From Zunongwangia atlantica 22II14-10F7 (GTDB taxonomy: Bacteria; Bacteroidota; Bacteroidia; Flavobacteriales; Flavobacteriaceae), in the NCBI RefSeq assembly GCF_002094855.1, contig NZ_ARYN01000017.1, positions 1 through 64,000 on the forward strand: DNA of 64,000 bases, in the 5' to 3' direction. The position numbers and the translations under genes were made by a program. Below are positions 43,555-53,036 of this stretch, piece by piece (the first letter of the stretch is position 1; every line of letters begins with the position of its first letter). The notes beneath the pieces were generated by a model that saw nothing but the letters and a program-made list of their open reading frames with translations, made no database searches and was not told where the DNA came from.

Positions 43555-44703
43555 TTAAATGGGATACGCATTTTTCGTTTCTTTCAAATCACTTACTCCA
43601 TTTAAAAAAGTTTCAGCAATAAGTTGAACTCCAGAATATGAAGGTTTTCGTTTAAGTTTTTCTAATTGATCATCAAGAGAAATATCTAAACTTAATTTAT
43701 CTAATTGCTCTGGACCGCTTAGGTCTGTTTCTAAAAATCGCTCATTATTTCCAGCTAATATTATAGGTAAACCATGCTCTTTATAGGCCGCAACAACTCC
43801 GCTTTTACCTAAAATTTGTGGAGGAGTTAAGGCTAAACCTGCATCTGCATATTGTAATAAGGTGGAAACTTGCTCTTTACTTAACTCTCCTAAAGCTATA
43901 AAGTTAATTTTCCCGCTCAAACCTTTAATTTCATGCCTTAAATTGTTGGCAGAATCTTGATCAGACCTTCCGGCTACCATTATAGTAATGTGCTTTCCAT
44001 CTAACCACCTAACAAACTCTTCTTTTCGCCAGCTAAAAGGGATTCTTCCAAAAAGAACAATCTTAAGTGACTTTTCAAAAAGAAATAATTGGTTTTCGTT
44101 GAACAACTGAGGCAGCTGTTGTAACGCATTTTTACTAAATGGTATATTACTAAAAAGCGGAAGAACTTTATTTTGAATCCCATTATCCTTTAGTAAGCGA
44201 CTAAATGCTATATTACTAGTAAACACTTTTATAGGTGAGATTCCATTAATTAGTTGCTTAATTATTATTTGCTGAAAATAGCCAATTACCTTATGTCTTA
44301 ATGAATCTTCCTTAGATCTTCCTATCCAAGGTTCGTGCATCATAATGCTAACCTCATAAGATTTAAGAATTCCCACTAAAAACTGATGTGCAACAACCGG
44401 TAGCCCCTTTTTGTGAAAAGCATAAATCACATATTGAAAACTTATATGATCTGGACTAACGGTTTCAGATATATTTTTAAATAATCTGTATTTTTGTTGC
44501 CAATTATTTCTTGCGGGAATTCTACAAAGCTGGATATCTTCCCGGGTTTCTTCTCTAAAAGACTTTACATAAAAATCGTTGATACTAACTAAAACAACTT
44601 TAACACCTAAAAGTTTTATCGCCTTAGCTAAATTGAAACAATAATCGCCTATACCGTCTTTAGAAGGTTCCAGACATCCGCATGTGATTATTAATGTCTT
44701 CAT
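43555..44703 (-). CDS. Glycosyltransferase, GT4-like
   Basis: 382 residues. N-terminal ITCGCLEPSKDGIGDYCFNLAKAI is the usual Gly-rich start of GT-B enzymes; KIVLFGRIPFSW and the late ADAGLALTPPQILGKSGVVAAYKEHGLPIIL segment correspond to the donor-binding half, though the EAMA-type motif is modified to GVVAAYKEHG. Confidence in the exact family is lower than for its neighbours. It overlaps the acyltransferase gene by 44 bp. Confidence 0.75.
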   Translation of the reverse strand: MKTLIITCGCLEPSKDGIGDYCFNLAKAIKLLGVKVVLVSINDFYVKSFREETREDIQLCRIPARNNWQQKYRLFKNISETVSPDHISFQYVIYAFHKKGLPVVAHQFLVGILKSYEVSIMMHEPWIGRSKEDSLRHKVIGYFQQIIIKQLINGISPIKVFTSNIAFSRLLKDNGIQNKVLPLFSNIPFSKNALQQLPQLFNENQLFLFEKSLKIVLFGRIPFSWRKEEFVRWLDGKHITIMVAGRSDQDSANNLRHEIKGLSGKINFIALGELSKEQVSTLLQYADAGLALTPPQILGKSGVVAAYKEHGLPIILAGNNERFLETDLSGPEQLDKLSLDISLDDQLEKLKRKPSYSGVQLIAETFLNGVSDLKETKNAYPI

Positions 44704-45268
44704 CTTTTCTTATACTAATTTTTTTGGCGGGAACTCCGCCCCATATTTCCATTGAAGGAATTGACTTTGTAACCACAGAACCTGCTGCTACAATTGCTCC
44801 ATAACCAATCTTAACACCCTTTAGAACTATTACATTCGTCCCTAACCAAACATTATTAGCTATTCTAATAGCTGATACATCTGGTGGCTGTAATCTAATT
44901 GGCGTACTTATAGAACGGTAGCCATGATTATGATCAATAAACTTACATCCAGAAGCAATTAAAGCATCTTTACCAATGTAAATATCACTGCAAATATTAA
45001 ATTCTGAATTAGCTCCTATATAAACATTGTCATCAATAACTATTGATGGTCCTGGATTCCAAACACCATCATACCTAAAGTTTATATAGCTTTCGAGGAT
45101 ACAATTCTTTCCGATGCTCACCTGGTGTGGCCATGAGAAAAAGGTTTTTCCTACTACACTATCGGACCCTATTTTTAAACCTGCTAAAACCGCTGGGAGA
45201 ATACAAATCTTAGCCAGCCATTGGTGATAGTAAAATGACAATTTAAAGAATATCTTATGAATTATCAT
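44660..45268 (-). CDS. Hexapeptide-repeat acyltransferase (WbbJ/MAT-like)
   Basis: 202 residues with left-handed beta-helix repeats (VVGKTFFSWPHQVSIGKNCILES, VIDDNVYIGANSEF, IYIGKDALIASGCKFIDHNHG) and catalytic-type His in DHNHG, then VWLGTNVIVLKGVKIGYGAIVAAGSVVTKSIP. It likely O- or N-acetylates a sugar of the repeat unit. It lies 10 bp after the GT4 gene at 45279. Confidence 0.88.
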   Translation of the reverse strand: MIIHKIFFKLSFYYHQWLAKICILPAVLAGLKIGSDSVVGKTFFSWPHQVSIGKNCILESYINFRYDGVWNPGPSIVIDDNVYIGANSEFNICSDIYIGKDALIASGCKFIDHNHGYRSISTPIRLQPPDVSAIRIANNVWLGTNVIVLKGVKIGYGAIVAAGSVVTKSIPSMEIWGGVPAKKISIRKDEDINNHMRMSGTF

Positions 45269-45278
45269 TTAAATAAAC

Positions 45279-46370
45279 CTATGCTATCTTCTCTATCTGA
45301 TTAACAACTTCTTTCGATACCACGCTCCATCTACGATCAATCACACTCTCCCGTGCATTTTCTCCCAATTTTTTTCGAAATTTTGGATTTTTAATGGCTA
45401 ACTCTACTTGAGTAGTAAGATCTAAATAATCTCCAGTTTTAAAGAGTAAACCATTTACCCTATGCTGGATTAGATCGATTTGAGCACAATTATCTGAAGT
45501 TACACAACATAAACCTGCCGCCATACCTTGTAAAAGAGCTAATGATTGTCCTTCGAAGAAACTAGGTAGAATAAAGATATCACATTGCTCATACAATTCT
45601 TTTTCTTCGTCTGAATTAAAAGTGGGTACAATCTCAATATTTGGATGTAACTCCTCTGGAAATTGTTTTAAGATGTCTTCTTTAGGAAAGACAGTTCCAA
45701 ACAGTAACCACCTTACAGGTATTCCATCTTTTAATATTTTCTTTGATGCTTCAATAATTAGTCCCGTGCCTTTTCTTTTGATCCAGGTAGCGCTAAATCC
45801 GATAGTACATTGTTTGTTCTCAATGTTGATATCACTTTGAGTTAGAAAGTCTTCTTTCACTCCATTCCTAAAGATTGTAATGTCATCTATACGTCTTTTA
45901 AACTTTTCTATAGCGTAACTTTGATCTTCTTTATTTGAAAGCAATAATAAATTAGCTTTTCTAAGTCCCCTATTACAGTTTCGAAGGCGCCATATTGGAA
46001 ATAAAACTTTACTTCTCAAGCTAACCTCGTCATGAAATTTTTTATAGGAAGTATTTCTTAAATTCCACTCGCGCTGCTCAATTCCATGGCTAAAAAGCGC
46101 AATTGGAATATTGGTTCCAATAAATTTTCCAGACACAGGCTCATGAGCCAAAATAACATCTGGCTTCTTTTTGCCGAATTTTTCTTTAAATATCTTAAAA
46201 GCCTTACCAGGAAATTCTGAAGGATGCTTTGTAACCACATTTTCTTTTCCCAAATGAATAAATTGATGACCTGCTTCTTCAAAAGCTTTTTTCCAAAAAT
46301 ATGCTATCCTTCCCATCCCTGAATAAGGATCAAGCTTTATATCTGCTACGTGAAGTATTGTTAAACTCAT
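45279..46370 (-). CDS. Family 4 glycosyltransferase
   Basis: 363 residues, GT-B fold. Start VADIKLDPYSGMGRIAYFW, FSATWIKRKGTGLIIEAS and LPSFFEGQSLALLQGMAAGLCCVTSD in the donor-binding half. In the last motif the second acidic residue is replaced (ALLQGMAAG), a modest departure from the E-x7-E rule. Part of the same operon; 1 bp from the next gene. Confidence 0.87.
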   Translation of the reverse strand: MSLTILHVADIKLDPYSGMGRIAYFWKKAFEEAGHQFIHLGKENVVTKHPSEFPGKAFKIFKEKFGKKKPDVILAHEPVSGKFIGTNIPIALFSHGIEQREWNLRNTSYKKFHDEVSLRSKVLFPIWRLRNCNRGLRKANLLLLSNKEDQSYAIEKFKRRIDDITIFRNGVKEDFLTQSDINIENKQCTIGFSATWIKRKGTGLIIEASKKILKDGIPVRWLLFGTVFPKEDILKQFPEELHPNIEIVPTFNSDEEKELYEQCDIFILPSFFEGQSLALLQGMAAGLCCVTSDNCAQIDLIQHRVNGLLFKTGDYLDLTTQVELAIKNPKFRKKLGENARESVIDRRWSVVSKEVVNQIEKIA

Positions 46371-46371
46371 A

Positions 46372-47496
46372 TTATTTCGTATAAAATTTCATGTTTAAAA
46401 AAACTATTCTTCCCAAATTCTTGAAGACATACAAGGATCGGCTATATCTAGATTTCAATAGATAAATACCATATTTAAGTGCTTTAAATAACTTTCTACG
46501 ATGAGCATAATATTCAAAAAACACTTCATTTTTTTTAGTCGCTCCCCAATTCCTTGCTGGAGCTAATTTTCTATTGTTATTATTCTGGACTACATCAACG
46601 ATAGTCGCTACTCTATTTACAAAATCATGAGACCTATTAACTGCCTGGTATCCCTGAAAAGCGATGCGTTTTCTTTCATTCTCATTTTGTAAATAATACG
46701 CTATCTTCTGAAGTAAGTCTTCTGTTGTTTTGTAAGTCACAAAATGTTTTCCTGCGACTAGACCAATTTCATCTAGTTCCGTAGGTTTTTTTGTTATCAA
46801 CAGCGCTCCAGAAGCCATAATTTCGAAACATCTTAAATTCGCATCGATCATATAATCATCCCTCGATATATTGACAGCAATTTTTGAATTTGTATAAACA
46901 GATATTAATTCATCCTGATTATAGAATTTATTAATATCGTTGGTTATATAAAGTTTACTAATTGCTTCTACCTGCTCTTTTCGAATTTGATAAAAAGGTC
47001 CATCTAAACGACCAACCCATCCTACATCGAATTTTCTTTCTTTTTTAAATTCTGGATAGAGATTCGTCTCAACTGCATGCGGAAGTAAAGTTACTCCAGG
47101 ATGTCCCATTCCTTCTAGCATTTTATCATACTTCGGATGAAATATAAATGCATGATCAAAGAGCATCGATTGGTCTAATCTAGCTTTAGTTCCATCGTAA
47201 GTGTCTATTTGAAAACAACCTGTAGGATAATTAAGACTCAAAATATTTTCAGGAATAATGGCCTCGCAAGGGTCTGGATAGAGAATTAAGAATATTTCTC
47301 CCTGAGACTCCATAGAAGCAATTACCTGATCGAGTTCTTTATCAATACAACAGACAACATTAAAATATTTTTTTAAAGCATAATAATATGCTTTTCTTTC
47401 ACGCCCTATATCATCTTTCGCTGATAAAAAGATAACGATCTTTTTTGACGGATCTATAACTCTTACACAATGCATATTATAATTATTTAAGCCCAT
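46372..47496 (-). CDS. CgeB-like GT-B glycosyltransferase
   Basis: 374 residues. VGWVGRLDGPFYQIRKEQV and the C-terminal INISRDDYMIDANLRCFEIMASGALLITKKPTELDE match the CgeB/GT_1_2 group of GT-B enzymes found in spore coat and capsule loci. N-terminal half (SKKIVIFLSAKDDIGRERKAY-like) is variable. Probably adds a sugar to the repeat unit. Its start overlaps the end of the epimerase gene by 10 bp. Confidence 0.82.
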   Translation of the reverse strand: MGLNNYNMHCVRVIDPSKKIVIFLSAKDDIGRERKAYYYALKKYFNVVCCIDKELDQVIASMESQGEIFLILYPDPCEAIIPENILSLNYPTGCFQIDTYDGTKARLDQSMLFDHAFIFHPKYDKMLEGMGHPGVTLLPHAVETNLYPEFKKERKFDVGWVGRLDGPFYQIRKEQVEAISKLYITNDINKFYNQDELISVYTNSKIAVNISRDDYMIDANLRCFEIMASGALLITKKPTELDEIGLVAGKHFVTYKTTEDLLQKIAYYLQNENERKRIAFQGYQAVNRSHDFVNRVATIVDVVQNNNNRKLAPARNWGATKKNEVFFEYYAHRRKLFKALKYGIYLLKSRYSRSLYVFKNLGRIVFLNMKFYTK

Positions 47497-48434
47497 AAAA
47501 CACGTTCGATGGCTTTAGACTTAAAAGCCTCAAGACTGTGATTCCAATATTCTTCAATTCCTTCTTCTAAACTTACTTGAGGGTACCAACCGGTATCCTT
47601 TTTGAGTTTTGAACTATCCAGAATATTCTTTCTCACATCGAATGGTCTTAATTTTTCTATTTGAACTTTCGGAGAAAAAAAGCCGTTCTTTCTGGCTAAT
47701 TTCGATATATAATCGAAGACAAATTTGGTCGATGCTCCTCTACCAGTTCCTATATTATAGGTTTCTCCAATCTTTCCTTTTTTTAGCGCTGCAATAATAC
47801 CATTTGCAACATCCTTAACATGGATATAATCTCTAACTGTTCCGTTTTTACCAAAGATTTTCATTTCCCTTTGATCCAGAACAGAATATGTTGCAGTTGC
47901 AATAAATCCCTGCCCCAGAAATGGCGATTGCCCAACACCATAAGCATTTCCTGGTCTAACGGTTATAACTGGTAACTTCTTATGAGTACAATACATAGAG
48001 GAATATTTCTCTACCGCAAGTTTAGTTATACCGTAAGGAGATATAGGGTTTGTTGCAGCTGCTTCTGAAATGGGATTTTCATTTGTATTCCCATAAATAG
48101 CCCCTCCTGTAGACACCATTACAATTCTCTTTACAGAAAATAAACTCATCCATTCCAGAAAATTCACAATAGAAGGTAGATTATCTTTTATATCTGTTAT
48201 TGGATCGTCAAAACTAGTTTTTGGTGTAGAAGCATAAGCTAAGTTTACAACTCCATTAACCCCTTCCATTATTTGTTCGAGCTTAAGGTATGTCAATCCA
48301 TTCCAATCATAATAATCTTCGAGATTACGCATTTTCATCCCTATTACGATCACTTGATGACCCTCAGACCTTAATTGATTTACGATATACTTACCAATAA
48401 ATCCCAATCCGCCAAAAACGCAATATTTCGCCAT
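47487..48434 (-). CDS. NAD-dependent sugar-nucleotide epimerase/dehydratase
   Basis: 315 residues, extended SDR. FGGLGFIGKYIVNQL Rossmann motif, catalytic STGGAIYG with Tyr-Lys in SPYGITKLAVEK, and GTGRGAST near the end. Closest in pattern to UDP-glucose 4-epimerase-type enzymes, but the exact substrate cannot be fixed. It provides an activated sugar for the polymer. Confidence 0.85.
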   Translation of the reverse strand: MAKYCVFGGLGFIGKYIVNQLRSEGHQVIVIGMKMRNLEDYYDWNGLTYLKLEQIMEGVNGVVNLAYASTPKTSFDDPITDIKDNLPSIVNFLEWMSLFSVKRIVMVSTGGAIYGNTNENPISEAAATNPISPYGITKLAVEKYSSMYCTHKKLPVITVRPGNAYGVGQSPFLGQGFIATATYSVLDQREMKIFGKNGTVRDYIHVKDVANGIIAALKKGKIGETYNIGTGRGASTKFVFDYISKLARKNGFFSPKVQIEKLRPFDVRKNILDSSKLKKDTGWYPQVSLEEGIEEYWNHSLEAFKSKAIERVLWA

Positions 48435-48455
48435 GATTTTAAGTTTTAATGATTA

Positions 48456-49310
48456 TTAAGCAGGTTTATTAATCTGCTTCTGATTTGCAACAATTTTAAA
48501 GTGCACCACGAAAGCACTTCTTAATTCATAAGATAGATCTACAATTGCATAGCCTATCCCTCTAAATTTAAAACGAAAAGCATCTTTGAAGAGGTTTAGG
48601 GTCATTACAGCGATAATCTTTAATCTGGTCGTTAAACTGTAATGCTTCTGATGGTCTGGATGTCTTTTCAAAAAAATAAGTACACTTTCATATTCAACCT
48701 TATACTTATTATCTATTTTTCTCCAAGGATGGCAAACAAATGCTTTAGGAACAAAAATTATTGGTTGTTTATCCTTTTGAACACGAGTTCTAAATTCAAT
48801 GTCTTCTAGTTCAAACTTAAATTCTTCACAATACCCTCCCATACTTAAATAATAAGATTTTCTTACCATAAGATTGCAGCTCCATAACAATCCCCCATTC
48901 GAGTTGATTGGAGCTACCTCATTGAAACGCTTTTTTCTTCTATCTGCTTCTGTTTTTCCCTCAAAAACATTTCCTTCAGGGTAATCTCCAATAGCCCTAC
49001 TAAAAGATTTTAACCAGTTTTTAGATGGCAAACAATCATCATCTGTAAAAGCAATCCAATTAAATTTAGCATATTTTACTCCGTTATTCCTATTAGCGGC
49101 AGGTCCTTTTTGTGGACCTTTAACCCATTTCACCCAGGGAAATTTTTCCTGGATTAACTTCTCTGCTGTTGTAATACTACCATCATCAGAGACAATAACT
49201 TCATAATTATTTATAGGATACTTTTGTAAATCTGGAGACAGTAATGTTAAACACTCTTCTAAATGTTCATTTCTATGCCTTGTTGGAATAACTATAGAAA
49301 TATTATTCAT
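48456..49310 (-). CDS. Family 2 glycosyltransferase
   Basis: 284 residues, GT-A fold: ISIVIPTRHRNEHLEECL, VSDDGSITTAEKLI, AANRNNGVKYA, AFTDDDCLPSKNWL (catalytic DDD) and the second-half ELEDIEFRTRVQ acid motif. It lies 24 bp downstream of the gene at 49335 in the operon. Donor unknown. Confidence 0.9.
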   Translation of the reverse strand: MNNISIVIPTRHRNEHLEECLTLLSPDLQKYPINNYEVIVSDDGSITTAEKLIQEKFPWVKWVKGPQKGPAANRNNGVKYAKFNWIAFTDDDCLPSKNWLKSFSRAIGDYPEGNVFEGKTEADRRKKRFNEVAPINSNGGLLWSCNLMVRKSYYLSMGGYCEEFKFELEDIEFRTRVQKDKQPIIFVPKAFVCHPWRKIDNKYKVEYESVLIFLKRHPDHQKHYSLTTRLKIIAVMTLNLFKDAFRFKFRGIGYAIVDLSYELRSAFVVHFKIVANQKQINKPA

Positions 49311-49334
49311 CTTATTATTTAATTGAGATCTTGA

Positions 49335-50213
49335 TTAAGCTGTTTGCAATGCTTTTTTGAAGCGATGCATTTTAATTTTGAAATTCCGTATAGAGAGATT
49401 CTTGCTTTGTTTTTCTTCTTTTGCTATAAATTCTTTCCATTCCTTTTCTTCGTGTGGCTCTAGAAATTTGAGAAAGTATTTATTCACCGGAATTTTTATA
49501 AATTTTGGAACACCTGCCCAATGCAGTATATATGGCTTTTGATCTTCCCTATCCCAATAGATAGTTTCGAAATTTTCATCTGTATAGTCGCCAGCCCAAG
49601 TAGACTGCATGTTCGTTGGGGGAAGGGTTAAATTGTTTACTTTAACACCTGTCAAACTAACTAATAGGTTTAGAGCGACTTGATCTTTATACAAATTGAT
49701 CTCATCTATAAGAGTTTTCTTGAATCGCCCCCTACAAGTATCTATTAAATCTTGAAGAGTATATAGAATTTGATCGCATGCAAATTGCCCTGCGTTGAAT
49801 ATTGAACTTTGCCAAATTGTGCTTTTCGATTTAAAGTAATCCCGACTCTCTGAATTGAAAGTGTGATCTGGATTATTCCAATGTGTACAGGAACTAATAA
49901 ATCCAGAGTGATCTTTTAAAACTTCTTGTGGGTTTCGGAGAAATACAATATCCGAGTCAACGTACTGATAATTGCTGGTTAACAGGCATTGATATTTCCG
50001 ACACATTTCAAAAATATTATTTTCTTTGGTCCATTCAATTAACTCTTGCTCCTCCCACCAAAACGAATTCTCAGGCAGTTCGAATTTATCATCATTAAAC
50101 GGAATAACCCATATAGGCAAATCACAGCCGGTAGCTCTTAATGAGCGTTCCATTGCTAAAAATTGAATTTTAACGTGTCTATTGGCAAGTGTAATAATTT
50201 TCTCTAATTTCAT
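49335..50213 (-). CDS. GT-A-fold nucleotide-diphosphosugar transferase-like protein
   Basis: 292 residues. ANRHVKIQFLAMERSLRATGCDLPIWV start, SNYQYVDSDIVFLRNP (a clear DxD, Asp-Ser-Asp), IFNAGQFA, DQVALNLLVSL and PYILHWAG are the usual motifs of this uncharacterised GT-A group found in polysaccharide loci. It is probably another glycosyltransferase of the operon; the sugar it uses is unknown. Confidence 0.75.
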   Translation of the reverse strand: MKLEKIITLANRHVKIQFLAMERSLRATGCDLPIWVIPFNDDKFELPENSFWWEEQELIEWTKENNIFEMCRKYQCLLTSNYQYVDSDIVFLRNPQEVLKDHSGFISSCTHWNNPDHTFNSESRDYFKSKSTIWQSSIFNAGQFACDQILYTLQDLIDTCRGRFKKTLIDEINLYKDQVALNLLVSLTGVKVNNLTLPPTNMQSTWAGDYTDENFETIYWDREDQKPYILHWAGVPKFIKIPVNKYFLKFLEPHEEKEWKEFIAKEEKQSKNLSIRNFKIKMHRFKKALQTA

Positions 50214-50214
50214 A

Positions 50215-51108
50215 TTATAGCGTGTAAAGTGAACTATACTTTCTTTTAAATACTTCTATTTTCTCCTGAAGTTGCCCCACTTTATCATCAAGTAACTTTT
50301 CATCACTTAAAAATTGTGGTGCTTTACACATATCACCAAACTGATCAACAAATTGATTTCGCTTGAGCATATCACTGTATTTATAATGAACCTTAGAAAG
50401 TCCCCTTAAAAGCAAACCATCTTCTAAACTTAAACGAGTTGCTATCTTTTCTGAAGTCGCACCTAAATTATATGGGGCTTTTAAATAATTTGGTTTATAC
50501 TGCATATCCAAAGAAGCGGTCCAGTCTTTCCATTTAAATTCATTGATACTAGGATACATTTTGAGAGGAATCCATGGTACGCGCAAAGTATCTGCAACAA
50601 TTGCAGCATGCATAGCTTCTGCTAGAATAACTTCAGAAGATTTAATCGCATCGATTACCTCTAAAAATGGGGAAAGAGGATCTATATAATTAAAACCGAC
50701 TTCTTTACAAACTTTCCTCCAGTCATAATTGTGATCACTTTGATGATGTGGCATAAAAGAAACCTTATATTTCTTTTTCTTTTCTCCAAAATCAAACGTC
50801 TTCAATAAAGCCGCTCCATCAGTAATACCTAATTTAGGGTCTATTCCTATTCTTTTCGCTGTTAGCGGTCCGCGCACACACATAACGTCATAAGAAGAAT
50901 TAATTTCTGGTAGTTTTCCGTAAGCAAAACCTGTACTAAAAACAACTTTTTTATGTGCCTCAGGAAAATGAAATTGAAGAATAGAACCTATACCTAAAAA
51001 TATCGAACTAGGGTCTTCATCAAAAAAATTAGGGATTAATTTCTTAAAAATGAATGGATTTAGAGCATCTCCGAAATTTTTATTCTTCTGATAATAAATT
51101 AATTTCAT
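50215..51108 (-). CDS. Polysaccharide pyruvyl transferase family protein
   Basis: 297 residues. MKLIYYQKNKNFGDALNPFIFKKL (family N-terminal NFGDxLNP), IFLGIGSIL, RGPLTAKRIG and AEAMHAAIVADTLRVPWIPL match the CsaB/GumL pyruvyltransferase family, which adds ketal-linked pyruvate from phosphoenolpyruvate to a sugar and so gives the polymer a negative charge. It overlaps the wzx stop by 29 bp. Confidence 0.85.
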   Translation of the reverse strand: MKLIYYQKNKNFGDALNPFIFKKLIPNFFDEDPSSIFLGIGSILQFHFPEAHKKVVFSTGFAYGKLPEINSSYDVMCVRGPLTAKRIGIDPKLGITDGAALLKTFDFGEKKKKYKVSFMPHHQSDHNYDWRKVCKEVGFNYIDPLSPFLEVIDAIKSSEVILAEAMHAAIVADTLRVPWIPLKMYPSINEFKWKDWTASLDMQYKPNYLKAPYNLGATSEKIATRLSLEDGLLLRGLSKVHYKYSDMLKRNQFVDQFGDMCKAPQFLSDEKLLDDKVGQLQEKIEVFKRKYSSLYTL

Positions 51109-52393
51109 TTTTTGTCTTGTTTAAACCGATTATAGTAACCAGGATTTTATTTAATAGATTAAATACGCTTAGAATAACACTAAAGATTAAGACACTATAG
51201 GTTGTACTTAGATCCATAGTAAAAATCATTAAAGCCTGAAGCAATATATTGGAGCTTATGCTCACAATTGGAATCCAGGACCACAACCACTTTCTGGAAC
51301 AGTTCATATCCCACATCAAGACATTAATAAAAATGATGCTTGAATTAAGTATTAATAACCCTACTTCTCCCTTAAGATGAGAATATTTATCTCCCATTAT
51401 CCATAACAGCGGTTCGGGAAGTACGAAACCAATAGTAATAAGTGTAAGTGCTATACATAGACCTATTCCCAAAATAGCTAAAAACTTTCTACCCAAATAT
51501 TTTTTCGATTGTCTTGCCAAATAAGGCACTACCAGTGTAGAGCTAGCCATATTAAAAATCATAAATATCTGTCCTAGTCTTCCTAGTGCACCTACTTCAG
51601 CTATATTTTCAGAAGCTCCGAAAATTCCGATAATAAACAACGAGATCTGAGCGCTGAATGCTGAATAGATTATACCTGGTATAACTGGCTTAACATAGTT
51701 TAAAATCTCTTTTCTAGTTTCTGGATCACTCTCAACCGGTTCTTCTATAAAATCCTTTGATTTTTCACGAAATCTTTCGCCGTTGTAAAATACGGTTAGG
51801 CATGTTGTTAAGGCTGCTATCCAAGAATTGATAATAGATAGTAGATATACAATCCATAAAAAAATTAGTCGAAAAATTCCGCTTGTAAGCTGAATGTTAT
51901 AAATATCCTTTAACTTCCTATGAATCATCAAAGGAGTAATGTAAAAAGCTGTATTTCCCGAAAAAAATAAATTTAGGAGTATACAAAGTAATAGGAAAAA
52001 AGTTATGTGTATAGGCCAACCGTGCTGCCAGGTCATATACGGAAACCCAATTAAACATATTACGCTAACCACAAACAACATGCGGTTTCTAAAAAACTTT
52101 CCACCTTTAATATATTTCCCTAAAACAGCTTTATCATTTATCCTATTACCTACTAGTGCAACAACAGATCCCGAAACTCCCAACTCTACCAAAACCTGTG
52201 CAGTACTTTGAAAGGCAAAAGCTATGCTATACTGCGCATAATCTTCTACAGATAACCAATGTATTAAAAAGAACCCGCTTAACAACTGAACAAACTGCAC
52301 GGCCCCTTGTCCTGCAATAAAAACGATTATTATCTTAAACCAATTATGATAAATGAGCCCAGAGAAACGGGTTCTAAATAATGCTTTAATCAT
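51080..52393 (-). CDS. wzx: Wzx-like flippase (polysaccharide transporter)
   Basis: 437 residues, about 12 hydrophobic segments of a MOP-superfamily flippase (FIAGQGAVQFVQLLSGFFLIHWLSVEDYAQYSIAFAF at the N-terminus; sequence broken by loops later). It would move undecaprenyl-linked repeat units across the inner membrane to Wzy. It is the second gene of the operon, 57 bp after the antiterminator. Confidence 0.85.
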   Translation of the reverse strand: MIKALFRTRFSGLIYHNWFKIIIVFIAGQGAVQFVQLLSGFFLIHWLSVEDYAQYSIAFAFQSTAQVLVELGVSGSVVALVGNRINDKAVLGKYIKGGKFFRNRMLFVVSVICLIGFPYMTWQHGWPIHITFFLLLCILLNLFFSGNTAFYITPLMIHRKLKDIYNIQLTSGIFRLIFLWIVYLLSIINSWIAALTTCLTVFYNGERFREKSKDFIEEPVESDPETRKEILNYVKPVIPGIIYSAFSAQISLFIIGIFGASENIAEVGALGRLGQIFMIFNMASSTLVVPYLARQSKKYLGRKFLAILGIGLCIALTLITIGFVLPEPLLWIMGDKYSHLKGEVGLLILNSSIIFINVLMWDMNCSRKWLWSWIPIVSISSNILLQALMIFTMDLSTTYSVLIFSVILSVFNLLNKILVTIIGLNKTKNEINLLSEE

Positions 52394-52450
52394 TGATAAT
52401 GAAATAAAATAGTAAACTAAGAACTAAACATAACGGTTTAGTATAAAAAC

Positions 52451-52924
52451 TTAAACTAAACTTAAAGTTTTGATGACGACAGTACATCCAAGACTACTCA
52501 AAATTAGCTTAACAGTATCTCCATTTATTTCTTTGATTACTCCATCTTCACCTTTTAGAAGACCATTTTTAACTTTAATTCGATCGCCTGGTGACATACT
52601 TGTAATCCTACAATCTTCTACCTCTCCCATATTTAACCATTCTTCAATGGTATCAATCTCATGTTGTTTAACTATTGCGGGTTTTCCAAGCCAATAAAGA
52701 TATTGTACCACTCCTGGTACGTTCATAACTTCTGTCCTAGGATTGGAAGAATGACACACAAATACATAAGATTTAAATAGTGGATCTGTTACTATCTTAG
52801 TTCTATCAGACCATTTACTTTTTCTTTCTACCAAAGGACAATAAACTTCGTAACCAATATTTCTTAATCTATCGGCTACTTTTTTTTCAAATCTACTTTT
52901 TGTGTATAATACAAACCATTTCAT
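52451..52924 (-). CDS. UpxY-family transcription antiterminator (NusG-like)
   Basis: 157 residues: NGN domain (MKWFVLYTKSRFEKKVADRLRNIG ... YEVYCPLVERKSKW ... LFKSYVFV) and C-terminal KOW domain (MSPGDRIKVKNGLLKGEDGVIKEI). Bacteroidota UpxY proteins sit first in capsule/EPS operons and keep RNA polymerase from stopping in their own long operon; here about 20 kb of co-directional genes follow. Its mRNA leader holds two hairpins (52984-53036) that could be the loading site. Start at 52924 is supported by the NGN domain's first strand. Confidence 0.93.
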   Translation of the reverse strand: MKWFVLYTKSRFEKKVADRLRNIGYEVYCPLVERKSKWSDRTKIVTDPLFKSYVFVCHSSNPRTEVMNVPGVVQYLYWLGKPAIVKQHEIDTIEEWLNMGEVEDCRITSMSPGDRIKVKNGLLKGEDGVIKEINGDTVKLILSSLGCTVVIKTLSLV

Positions 52925-52983
52925 AGCATATAATTTTTTAGTTTAAAAAATTCTAATCTTGCTAAAAGTATTTGTAGGGAGGG

Positions 52984-53036
52984 GTGATGAGAGGCATAAA
53001 TACTGCTTCGCCTCGTCACTCACTTAAGATCGTGAG
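52984..53036 (-). promoter_or_regulatory. Two-hairpin leader of the polysaccharide operon
   Basis: On the minus strand CTCAC...GTGAG (53036-53019) is followed at once by GTGACGAGGC...GCCTCTCATCAC (53019-52984; one bulge), then C-rich CCCCTCCC. The larger stem has a 14-base loop. It lies 60 bp before the UpxY start, where a pause/loading signal for a NusG-type antiterminator (ops-like) would be expected. Confidence 0.55.
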
